Shown here: positions 18,219 to 25,598 of the stretch, in pieces | How the letters are laid out: every line of letters starts with the position of its first letter | Numbering within the stretch: position 1 is the stretch's first letter | Origin: Sphingobacterium micropteri | GTDB taxonomy: Bacteria; Bacteroidota; Bacteroidia; Sphingobacteriales; Sphingobacteriaceae | Length of the DNA: 64,000 nt | Direction of reading: 5' to 3' | Assembly: GCF_014692515.1 (NCBI RefSeq) | Contig: NZ_JACOIK010000009.1 | Location: 124,001 to 188,000, forward strand | Translations under genes and position numbers: made by a program | Notes under the pieces: model-generated | What the model was told of the DNA's origin: nothing | Databases searched by the model: none | Seen by the model: only the letters and a program-made list of their open reading frames with translations

Positions 18219-19130
18219 ATGAAATTCATTTTTTTTACCAGATTACTGTTTATAATAGCAACCTTTTCCTTGTTATCAATTTCCTGTTCAAAGGATGGAG
18301 ACGACAATGGCGACACCACTGATCCAACAGAAGAACAACTACCTACCGGCAAGCAGGATGCCGAAACGAAAATCCAAGGCAAGTGGAATGTTAATGCCTC
18401 AGGCGAAGTCCGTAGCCTGGAATTTCTGGACGGAGACACCTACGTATTGGAAGTCGCCAGTTCCTCATCATTGGCGTCGCGCAAAGCTATCCTGTCCGCC
18501 CGAGCCGCACACGCTGGCCTCAACGGTGGCTTTAAATCTGAAACAGGAGGCAACAACTCTACCGAGAAAATATCCGGCAAATTCACTGTCAGCGCAGACG
18601 GCAAGACAATTACTTTAGGCGATATCGCGCGTATCACCATCAGCGGCATCTCGGAGAACAGCTTTTCATTTACCATCACCTTTATCGAAAGTAACCGTGA
18701 ACAAAGCGTATCCGCGACCATCGTTGCACCTGTAGCGACCTCGCAAAAGACGCAATTACTAGTCGGCAACTGGGGATCCTCAAGCTGGATGTATTATGAA
18801 GCAGCGGACGTACGGGTTTTAGAAGGCAAAGGGTTCAAACCGCAAGATGAAGGATTTATGTTTACCGCGACGGGAACAATGATTATGCGGTATATAAATT
18901 ATGAGCAAAGCAGCTCCGTTGATCCCGAAACCGGCCTACCCAGCGAAGTTATCACCAACGTAAGCTTAGATACTGATATCTATTCCTGGGAATGGAAAGA
19001 CAGCCAGCAAACGGTTGTTAAGGTAAGTAGGAATGGAGATACGTTCGAAATAACTATCGAGAATTTGACGCAATCGCGTCTGACAGCACGTCTTGAAAAC
19101 GGCAATAATTGGGTATTGGAATCATTGTAA
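18219..19130 (+). CDS. Lipoprotein with two lipocalin-like units
   Basis: 303 aa. Signal peptide with lipobox FSLLSISC, then a linker of Asp, Gly and Thr. Two similar beta-rich halves start with KIQGKWNVNASGEVRSLEFLDG (about residue 50) and LLVGNWGSSSWMYYEAADVRVLEGKG (about residue 180). The GKW/GNW openings are typical of small lipocalin-like domains in Bacteroidota lipoproteins. The ligand is unknown. It is the second gene of the palindrome-B operon, 44 bases after the barrel gene. Confidence 0.7.
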   Translation: MKFIFFTRLLFIIATFSLLSISCSKDGDDNGDTTDPTEEQLPTGKQDAETKIQGKWNVNASGEVRSLEFLDGDTYVLEVASSSSLASRKAILSARAAHAGLNGGFKSETGGNNSTEKISGKFTVSADGKTITLGDIARITISGISENSFSFTITFIESNREQSVSATIVAPVATSQKTQLLVGNWGSSSWMYYEAADVRVLEGKGFKPQDEGFMFTATGTMIMRYINYEQSSSVDPETGLPSEVITNVSLDTDIYSWEWKDSQQTVVKVSRNGDTFEITIENLTQSRLTARLENGNNWVLESL

Positions 19131-19160
19131 AATAATACCAAACCATTCAATAACATAAAA

Positions 19161-19772
19161 ATGAAAAAAATGAAAAAAAATCCTATTGTATACCTCGGCC
19201 TCGCCGTGCTGCTTGCAGCAAGCTCCTGTAAGACACCCCATGTACAACGTATGTCGGAAAATTCGGTCACCGATCTCAGCGGACGGTGGAACGAAACAGA
19301 CTCTCGAATCACGGCTGAAGAAATATCAGCAGAATTGGCGTCCCACCCTTGGTACAACACCTTCTCGTCTACGAATCAAGGGAAGAAACCCGTTATCATC
19401 GTCGGCATGATCACGAATAAATCACACGAACATATACCTACAGAAACGTTCTCCTTAGATATCGAAAAAAGCATGATCAATTCTGGAAGAATCTCTGTGG
19501 TACAAGGTGGAGGCAAACGGGAAGAGATACGTGCTGAACGTGCAGATCAGCAGAACTACTCCTCAGAAGCAACCATGAAGAGTTTCGGCCTAGAGAAAGG
19601 TGCTGACTTTATGCTTCAGGGAACCATCAATTCTATCGTAGATCAATATGGAAAAGAAAAGACAATTTACTACCAGATTAACTTAGAGCTTACCCATTTA
19701 GAGAGCAACGAGAAGGTGTGGATCGGCGACAAGAAAATCAAAAAATACCTCGGCAACAAACGCATGAGATAA
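19161..19772 (+). CDS. LpoB-like (penicillin-binding-protein activator family) lipoprotein
   Basis: 203 aa. Lipobox LLAASSCK. The block DLSGRWNETDSRITAEEISAEL followed by KPVIIVGMITNKSHEHIPTETFSLDIEKSMINSGRI is the hallmark of the LpoB/YcfM family. GADFMLQGTINSIVDQYGKEKTIYYQINLELTHLESNEKVW is the matching C-terminal half. E. coli LpoB reaches from the outer membrane through peptidoglycan to stimulate PBP1B (established for that protein). In Bacteroidota the partner is unknown, but the link to envelope assembly is reasonable. It is followed by its common genomic partner, a COG3014-like protein. Confidence 0.85.
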   Translation: MKKMKKNPIVYLGLAVLLAASSCKTPHVQRMSENSVTDLSGRWNETDSRITAEEISAELASHPWYNTFSSTNQGKKPVIIVGMITNKSHEHIPTETFSLDIEKSMINSGRISVVQGGGKREEIRAERADQQNYSSEATMKSFGLEKGADFMLQGTINSIVDQYGKEKTIYYQINLELTHLESNEKVWIGDKKIKKYLGNKRMR

Positions 19773-19853
19773 GACAATTATACACCGCCATACCGTTCAG
19801 TAACAGCTTTCTAGGAGCTGTATGGTGGTGTATTGCCCTAACCTTAATCTAAA

Positions 19854-21992
19854 ATGGACATGAAAACATTATTGACCCCCACCCTGCCATTATTGGCCGC
19901 ACTTCTCCTAGTTTCCTCCTGTGCTACCACCGGAAGGTATCAGGATAAAGCCAGTGAAGTATTCGAAAATATCGAGTTTGCCGACTTTGATCAGGCATCT
20001 ACGAAGATTGATCAAATCAGCTTCTACCAGAAAGACCGCAACAGGCTGCTCTATCTACTGGAAAAAGCAAAGGTCGAGCATATGCGCGGAAATTACAGGA
20101 GCAGCAACAGCTATTTCGAACAAGCCTATATCCTGCTGGATGACGGCATCAAAAACTCCGTAGGCCAGATTGCCCTTTCCAACCTTTCCAACCCCATGAT
20201 GACCAAATACAAGGGGGAAGATTTTGAAAAGGTCATGCTCCACTATTACAAAGCTTTGAACTATTACTATCTGGGCATTCCCGATACCGCACTGATCGAA
20301 GCACGGCGCATCAACATCAAACTCAACGAGCTGAATGACCGTTATGAAGACCATAAAAACAAATATCAGTATGATGCCTTTGCCCAAATCCTGCAAGCCA
20401 GTATCTACGAATCTACCGGGCAACTGAACGATGCCTTCATTGCCTATCGGAATGCAGAAAAAATCTACGATGACCATGATGGTGTCTATCTAGATGTATC
20501 CATGCCCGAACAGCTGAAAAAAGATCTGCTGCGCACCACAAAAGCACTCGGCTTTGGCGAAGAATATGCACATTACAAAAAGAAATATGCGACTGTCCCG
20601 GAAGATGAACATACCGCCGCGGCCATTGTCTTCTGGGAAAACGGAACCGGTCCTAAAAAGAGCCAGATGATGATGACGGCCAACAGCTTCGAAGGCGTGT
20701 TCGTCGGAACATACAGTGATGACCAAACGCAGATTGTTATCCCCATTCCCGCTGGCGTTAATATAGGCTTCAATGCTGTAGCCTTCCCCGAATACATCAG
20801 GGGAAAGAACTACTTCCATCGCGCCAGTGTCACCGTCGACGGACAGCAGAAATACTTTGAACTGGCAGAGGATTTCAATGCCATCGCCAAACAGACCTTA
20901 AAAGACCGAGCGATGCGTGAGGTAGTCTCCACGGTAGTCCGACTGGCCACCAAAAAAGCAGCCGGTAAAGGCCTCAAAATGCTCGCAAACCATTTTGGCG
21001 GAGGTTTGGCAGGCGACGTCACCGGCATGGTAACTGATGCCGTAGGCGCAGCGGTTGAAAAAGCCGACACCCGCAACTGGCAGAGCCTACCCTCGCAGAT
21101 CTGCTATGTGCGCGTGCCCCTGCCCACAGAAGGAGAGCAGAAAGTAGTGATGACGAAATATGCGGAAAATGGCAATGTAGCCGATACACTGACTTTGAAA
21201 GCAGGCAAGAACAGCCACCTGATCAGTCTCTTTGACATGTCCAATTCCGGCTATTACGGGCAGCAGGCTGTTACATCCCCAAATCCTCCGGTCAATGATT
21301 ATGCAATGGCAGGGGCTGAACAGACGGTAGCGGCCATAACGAGTAGACAAGCTCCCGCCGCACCCCCCAAAGTAAAAGAACCGAAAGTGATACCCGAGAA
21401 TGTGATCGACTATACTAGCTTCGGTATCGCTGCATCGATTGGCTCAGGATCATTTACTGAAGAAGGAGCAATCGCCGACGCATTGGAATTCATTGGAAAA
21501 ACAACCTGGCAGGCAGAAGCGCTGTTAGGATTCAACAAAGGAACAAAAAGATCTGTTTTTGGTGTATCGTTAGGTATTGCCAATTACGTTGATCCCTGGA
21601 GCTTTGATGAAGAAGCTCCGGATAAAACCACCGATTTAAGCCTCGGATTTCTCGGCAAGTTCTACGTTGCACCTACCAAAGGATATTACTTGACCGGATT
21701 CAATTTCTTTTTTCAGCCGTCAGTCCGCTACAGTATCTCCAACAACCTCAAATATTCATTCGAAGATTATGATGATGATTATGGATACACTACGGAAACA
21801 TACGATCACAGCAAGCCTTTTGACATTGGTATTAAAACGGGCGTCGGATATACGTTCCCGATGAGCCCGGATAAAATGAGCAGATTGGGCGTATCCATTT
21901 TCGGGGACGCCGGATTTTTAGAAAGAAGTGACTGGGGCTATAAAACCGGATTCTTTGGCCTTCAACTTTCTTATGATTTTGGAATAAAATAA
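19854..21992 (+). CDS. COG3014-like TPR lipoprotein fused to a C-terminal beta-barrel
   Basis: 712 aa. Lipobox LLLVSSCAT. Residues about 25-250 contain helical, TPR-like repeats (KAKVEHMRGNYRSSNSYFEQAYILLDD, LHYYKALNYYYLGIPDTALIEARRINIKLNEL, ASIYESTGQLNDAFIAYRNAEKIYDD). A beta-rich middle follows, with a Gly-rich helix at about 365-400. From about residue 520 the protein reads as a membrane barrel: YTSFGIAASIGSGSF, KRSVFGVSLGIANYV, YYLTGFNFFFQPSVRYSIS, and it ends FGLQLSYDFGIK. COG3014 proteins are lipoproteins found beside LpoB; the barrel fusion is unusual. It is the fourth gene of the operon. ATG at 19860 is an alternative start. Confidence 0.75.
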   Translation: MDMKTLLTPTLPLLAALLLVSSCATTGRYQDKASEVFENIEFADFDQASTKIDQISFYQKDRNRLLYLLEKAKVEHMRGNYRSSNSYFEQAYILLDDGIKNSVGQIALSNLSNPMMTKYKGEDFEKVMLHYYKALNYYYLGIPDTALIEARRINIKLNELNDRYEDHKNKYQYDAFAQILQASIYESTGQLNDAFIAYRNAEKIYDDHDGVYLDVSMPEQLKKDLLRTTKALGFGEEYAHYKKKYATVPEDEHTAAAIVFWENGTGPKKSQMMMTANSFEGVFVGTYSDDQTQIVIPIPAGVNIGFNAVAFPEYIRGKNYFHRASVTVDGQQKYFELAEDFNAIAKQTLKDRAMREVVSTVVRLATKKAAGKGLKMLANHFGGGLAGDVTGMVTDAVGAAVEKADTRNWQSLPSQICYVRVPLPTEGEQKVVMTKYAENGNVADTLTLKAGKNSHLISLFDMSNSGYYGQQAVTSPNPPVNDYAMAGAEQTVAAITSRQAPAAPPKVKEPKVIPENVIDYTSFGIAASIGSGSFTEEGAIADALEFIGKTTWQAEALLGFNKGTKRSVFGVSLGIANYVDPWSFDEEAPDKTTDLSLGFLGKFYVAPTKGYYLTGFNFFFQPSVRYSISNNLKYSFEDYDDDYGYTTETYDHSKPFDIGIKTGVGYTFPMSPDKMSRLGVSIFGDAGFLERSDWGYKTGFFGLQLSYDFGIK

Positions 21993-21998
21993 GCACAT

Positions 21999-22382
21999 AT
22001 GAAAACCTTACTGACGTTATATATGATCATCTGCTCCCTCAGCAGTACCGTACAGGCGGAATGGAGCAACTGGAAGAAAAGCCCCTGTTATGACAAGGTC
22101 GAATATCGATATAGACATGTGCGTGCACATGGCACTCGTCAGATTTTTGAAATACAGTTCAAAAATCGATACGGGCGAACGATTTACTTCGACTATGCAT
22201 TGGCAGGTTCCAAACAGAACGAAGACATTCATCACGCCCGGCGAACAAGCTTACCGGCCAATCGAGAATCAAAACCCATACCGCTGTTTACTAATTCGGA
22301 AGAGTTTCTCATAGAGATCGGGCAACTGAACTTCTCCCCTTATGACACGGAATATGAAGAATGTGATCAGGAAGCAGCGTAA
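21999..22382 (+). CDS. Small secreted protein
   Basis: 127 aa. Signal peptide KTLLTLYMIICSLSSTVQA. The mature part (EWSNWKKSPCYDKVEYRYRHVRAHGTRQIFEIQFKNRYGRTIYFDY) has two Cys, in SPCYDK and YEECDQ, that could form one disulfide. No family was recognised. It begins 6 bases after the stop of the COG3014-like gene, so it is surely in the same transcript, which ends here. Confidence 0.65.
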   Translation: MKTLLTLYMIICSLSSTVQAEWSNWKKSPCYDKVEYRYRHVRAHGTRQIFEIQFKNRYGRTIYFDYALAGSKQNEDIHHARRTSLPANRESKPIPLFTNSEEFLIEIGQLNFSPYDTEYEECDQEAA

Positions 22383-22562
22383 ATAGCCGTCACGGCTAAA
22401 CGTGTGGCGAGCATTCCACCCGAAGATAATATATAATGATCGTAACCTAGTTATGCATCAACCTCTCTAACCAGATAGCTCCGGTTAGGGAAGTATTATA
22501 AAAAAAGGACAACAAATACCGGCATTTTCCATAACTTTATGGTTCTATCTAACTATAGCGTT

Positions 22563-23327
22563 ATGGAAATTCTCAGTTTTAACAAAGCAAAAGAAATATG
22601 GCAACGTATAGTAAAGTCTGATGATGACGAGGGGTTTGTCTTTGAACTGGAAATGCATCGCCGGTTACTGGACCTTTTTCACGTAGGCCCACATTATTAC
22701 TATATATTTAATTGCGGGACCGGCGAATTTGAGGTTTTAGATGAACGAGCATCGGCAGTAACTGGATATCCGTTAGAACATATTTCTCCAAGATTTTTAG
22801 TGGACAAGCTGCATCCGGAAGATGTATCCTACTTTTTAAATTTTGAAAATACCATTACGGATTTTTACGTCAACTTACCTATCGAAAAGATACTACATTA
22901 TAAAACTTCCTACGATGTCCGCTTTCGCGCGAGTAACGGAAAATATATGCGTATATTGCAACAAGTTACACCTATTCAAACAAGTGAAAAGGGTTCTATT
23001 TTCCGTACGCTTGGTGTACACACGGACATCTCCCATATGAAACCGGAAGGTAAGCCCGTGTTAAACATCATCGGGCTAAACGATCACCCCTCTTACTACA
23101 ATGTACAGCCGGATGTTGTTTTTGAACCGGCCAAACCAATCCTAACCAAACGCGAACAAGAAGTCCTAAACTTAATCATCGAGGGAAAAATGTCAACCGA
23201 AATTGCCGATTCGCTTTGTATCAGCCCCGAAACCGTAAAAACCCATCGCAAAAACATTATACGTAAAAGCGGCAGCAAAAATGTTGCGGAGTTGGTGTCA
23301 CTAGCAGTGGACAAGGGATTGTTGTAG
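22563..23327 (+). CDS. PAS-domain LuxR-type transcriptional regulator
   Basis: 254 aa. Residues about 35-165 form a PAS-like sensor (YYYIFNCGTGEFEVLDERASAVTGY, FRASNGKYMRILQQVTPIQ, RTLGVHTDISHMK). The C-terminus is a LuxR/NarL HTH: LTKREQEVLNLIIEGKMSTEIADSLCISPETVKTHRKNIIRKSGSKNVAELVSLA. I prefer ATG at 22563 because a -7-like TAACTTTA (22532-22539) would put the transcript start downstream of the ATG at 22539. It has no receiver domain, so the PAS ligand is the likely input. It is flanked by operons carrying NarL-like 7-2-7 palindromes and is the best candidate to bind them. Confidence 0.85.
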   Translation: MEILSFNKAKEIWQRIVKSDDDEGFVFELEMHRRLLDLFHVGPHYYYIFNCGTGEFEVLDERASAVTGYPLEHISPRFLVDKLHPEDVSYFLNFENTITDFYVNLPIEKILHYKTSYDVRFRASNGKYMRILQQVTPIQTSEKGSIFRTLGVHTDISHMKPEGKPVLNIIGLNDHPSYYNVQPDVVFEPAKPILTKREQEVLNLIIEGKMSTEIADSLCISPETVKTHRKNIIRKSGSKNVAELVSLAVDKGLL

Positions 23328-23345
23328 ATGCTTATATAAAATGAA

Positions 23346-23395
23346 AAATACCCACTAGTGGGTATTTCAGCATATAGAAAAAGCCTTTAATTTTA
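23346..23395 (+). promoter_or_regulatory. Regulatory palindrome C and promoter of the Hsp70 operon leader
   Basis: A perfect 22-bp palindrome at 23346-23367, the same sequence as site A, is followed 21 bp later by TAATTTTA at 23388-23395. The predicted transcript start is near 23401, 275 bases before the first gene, with a hairpin-T structure in between. Confidence 0.72.
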
Positions 23396-23400
23396 GTCCT

Positions 23401-23494
23401 ATAAAATAAATGCAAAAAATAGAAGTAGTATAAACAACGATAGCATAACCAAAAAGCTGAATATGAACATATAATTCTATTCAGCTTTTTGTGT
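23401..23494 (+). ncRNA. Possible short leader RNA ending at an intrinsic terminator
   Basis: The segment from the predicted site-C start to the hairpin-T end is about 90 bases, AT-rich, with no reading frame of note. It could be an attenuated 5' leader of the Hsp70 operon or a free small RNA. The call rests only on the positions of promoter and terminator. Confidence 0.35.
23451..23494 (+). terminator. Intrinsic terminator or attenuator inside the Hsp70 operon leader
   Basis: AAAAAGCTGAAT (23451-23462) pairs perfectly with ATTCAGCTTTTT (23479-23490), ending in a T-run. It stands between promoter C and the operon start at 23676. The remaining 23495-23675 is AT-rich with no gene seen. Confidence 0.75.
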
Positions 23495-23675
23495 TAATTA
23501 ATAATTTAATATATTTAAAAAAAATGATTATCCATAACCTATAGACATTAAACCATGTAACAATACAGACGTCCATTATACATAACTAGCTAGCAGTTCA
23601 TGGACATAACAGAAAATAATTAACCAATAAAGTTCTTCAACGTAAAATTGGAGACTTTATGAAAAGAAGAAAAGT

Positions 23676-24464
23676 ATGAGTAGTTTACCCCTATCAAAAA
23701 AGTTGAATGAAGACAACCTTTTCAATCAGCTGAATCTGCCACTATCCAGTAAGTGGCCGGAAATCCAAAAAGCCTATGAGCAGCAATCCAAGACATTAAA
23801 ATCGGCTATTGCGTTATCAAAAGACAGTGCCCAGAAGGCACAGCAAGAACAAAAGCTACGGTGTCTGGACACTGCCTATCAAGCATTCTCCCAGCGACTG
23901 AGCGAAGAGAACGCCAATGTACACCAGACCAAAGAAGCCCTGAAATCCGTCGGACTTAACGAAACGGCAGACTGGGACAAAGTCAACAAGCGCTTTGACG
24001 AGATCCGCCAGCGCGAACCAGAACAGGCATCCTTCCTACAGCCACAGATGGATCTGCTGCAGAAGAACAAAGCCTACCTGGAGCCCAATCCGATGCTCGG
24101 GAAACGCACCCTTCTTACCGGTGCGCTGATCCTCGGTGCCGCAGGCATATCCTGGGCAGCGTACAACCACCTCAGCTCGGAAGAAAAAGGCGAAATGCTA
24201 CAGGCCGTCACACAAAACCCGGCTGCTGCTCCGCAGGAAGCCGATGCAGCAGTTCCAGAGGCTGCTGTCGACGGTGCACTGGCCGATGTGCCGATGGAAT
24301 CGCTGCAATATATAGACGATGCCGAGCTCGAGCAGTACATCTTGGACAACACCACTTTTGAAGACGAGATCCTATCGCTGCTGGGCCTGTTGCCCTCACC
24401 GCAGCTATCCCTCGCCCTACAGTACAAGATACAGGTATTCTCCTCACTGGTCAAATCAATATAA
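23676..24464 (+). CDS. Divergent J-like membrane protein, first gene of Hsp70 operon
   Basis: 262 aa. Two J-domain-like helical units occur in tandem: residues about 11-75 (NLFNQLNLPLSSKWPEIQKAYEQQ ... LRCLDTAYQAFSQRL) and about 85-145 (EALKSVGLNETADWDKVNKRFDEIRQ ... LLQKNKAYLEPN). Neither has an HPD motif. A membrane helix follows (TLLTGALILGAAGISWAAYNHL, about 148-168), preceded by KR, which suggests a cytosolic N-terminus. After it comes an Ala/Pro linker and an acidic C-terminal helical segment. The layout parallels the J-like family at 29169-54154, but the sequence is much more diverged. The partner is inferred to be the Hsp70 three genes downstream. Confidence 0.65.
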   Translation: MSSLPLSKKLNEDNLFNQLNLPLSSKWPEIQKAYEQQSKTLKSAIALSKDSAQKAQQEQKLRCLDTAYQAFSQRLSEENANVHQTKEALKSVGLNETADWDKVNKRFDEIRQREPEQASFLQPQMDLLQKNKAYLEPNPMLGKRTLLTGALILGAAGISWAAYNHLSSEEKGEMLQAVTQNPAAAPQEADAAVPEAAVDGALADVPMESLQYIDDAELEQYILDNTTFEDEILSLLGLLPSPQLSLALQYKIQVFSSLVKSI

Positions 24465-24514
24465 GAACTAATTAACCCACTCAATAGTATATACACCCAT
24501 AAAAAAAGAGTATC

Positions 24515-25579
24515 ATGGACTACACAGCAGATCAATTGAACGACATTCTCTCCACTGCCGGAGGCACATTGGACGAGCTAATCGAAAAATCCTCTACCAC
24601 ACAGGGATTAACAGAAGAAATCACGGCCCACCACCAACAGGTGCAGGAAACAGCCCAACAGGTTGAAAGCTATGCCTCAGAAGCACAACAGAGCCAGGCA
24701 CAGGCCGCTTCCCTACGCGACGAAACTTCCAGCCTCCGCGACGAAACAGCTGCATTGCAGGAAGAAACCTCCGCACTACGCGATGAATCGACCGCTTTAA
24801 GAGATGAATCCACAGCTTTGCGCGATGAGAACACGACCCTACGCGATGAATCGACCGCTTTAAGAGACGAATCCACAGCTTTGCGCGACGAGAGCACCGC
24901 ACTACGTGATGAGTCAACAGCCTTAAGAGACGAATCCACAGCTTTGCGCGATGAGAGCACCGCACTACGCGACGAGTCAACAGCCTTAAGAGACGAGTCC
25001 ACAGCATTGAGAGATGAGAACATTGCCCTACGTGATGAGTCAACAACCCTACGGGACGAATCGACCGCCTTGCGCGACGAAAGCACTGCCCTTCGTGACG
25101 AATCTACGGCATTGAGAGATGAGTCTGTCGCCCTGCGTGATGAATCCACACAACTGCGTGACGAGAGCAGCAGCTTGCGCGATGAGTCGACTTCCTTACG
25201 CGATGAGTCTATCCAGCTTCGTGATGAAAACATCTCTTTGCGCGATGAATCGACCGCACTGAAAGACGAGTCTACCGCCCTGCGCGACGAGAGCACCTCG
25301 CTTCGGGATGAAAACCAAGCCCTACGCGACGAGTCGGATTCACTGAAACAGGAAATCGAAACCCTCAGACAAGATGCCGACAGCTTAAAAAGCGAGATCG
25401 AGCGCATGCAGAGTGAAGCAGAAAGCCTCGTATCGGAGATCAACAGCAGCAAGAGCGAAGCCGAGAGCGTGAAGAGCGAAGTAGAATCTATCCGTTCGGA
25501 AGCACAGAGCATCCTTTCCGAGATTGAGTCGATCCGTTCGTCGGCAGCATCTTCCGGCGGCGGTAGTTTTATGTTTTAA
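24515..25579 (+). CDS. Heptad-repeat (LRDESTA) coiled-coil protein
   Basis: 354 aa, no signal peptide or TM. A short helical head (MDYTADQLNDILSTAGGTLDELIEKSSTTQG) is followed by more than thirty consecutive seven-residue units with consensus ALRDEST (about residues 68-290). These give way to SLKSEIE- and SVKSEVE-type heptads and a flexible tail GGGSFMF. Leu at one position and Ala/Ser/Thr at the others predict one very long, rigid, acidic coiled coil, more than 40 nm if fully helical (inference). At the DNA level the units form 21-bp repeats with a 63-bp higher order. It is the second gene of the Hsp70 operon. A membrane-anchored mini-version occurs at 52430. Confidence 0.8.
   Translation: MDYTADQLNDILSTAGGTLDELIEKSSTTQGLTEEITAHHQQVQETAQQVESYASEAQQSQAQAASLRDETSSLRDETAALQEETSALRDESTALRDESTALRDENTTLRDESTALRDESTALRDESTALRDESTALRDESTALRDESTALRDESTALRDESTALRDENIALRDESTTLRDESTALRDESTALRDESTALRDESVALRDESTQLRDESSSLRDESTSLRDESIQLRDENISLRDESTALKDESTALRDESTSLRDENQALRDESDSLKQEIETLRQDADSLKSEIERMQSEAESLVSEINSSKSEAESVKSEVESIRSEAQSILSEIESIRSSAASSGGGSFMF
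24715..25350 (+). repeat. 21-bp / 63-bp coding tandem repeats
   Basis: About thirty 21-bp units encode ALRDEST-type heptads. In the centre (about 24847-25035) three-unit blocks of 63 bp repeat nearly exactly, with alternating Ser codons TCC, AGC and TCA marking each position in the block. This points to recent block expansion. The long antisense reading frame here is a by-product. Confidence 0.8.
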
Positions 25580-25598
25580 TTGAAATAACCACAACGTT

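Noticed and set aside
22514-22539. A sixth regulatory palindrome at the PAS-LuxR gene itself
   Set aside because: Only an AAATACC half word is present, with no inverted partner, and it is too close to the TAACTTTA box.
24670-25512. Antisense gene of 280 codons opposite the heptad-repeat gene
   Set aside because: It is open only because the 21-bp repeat lacks stops in that frame; the product is a monotonous Ser/Arg repeat with no start context.
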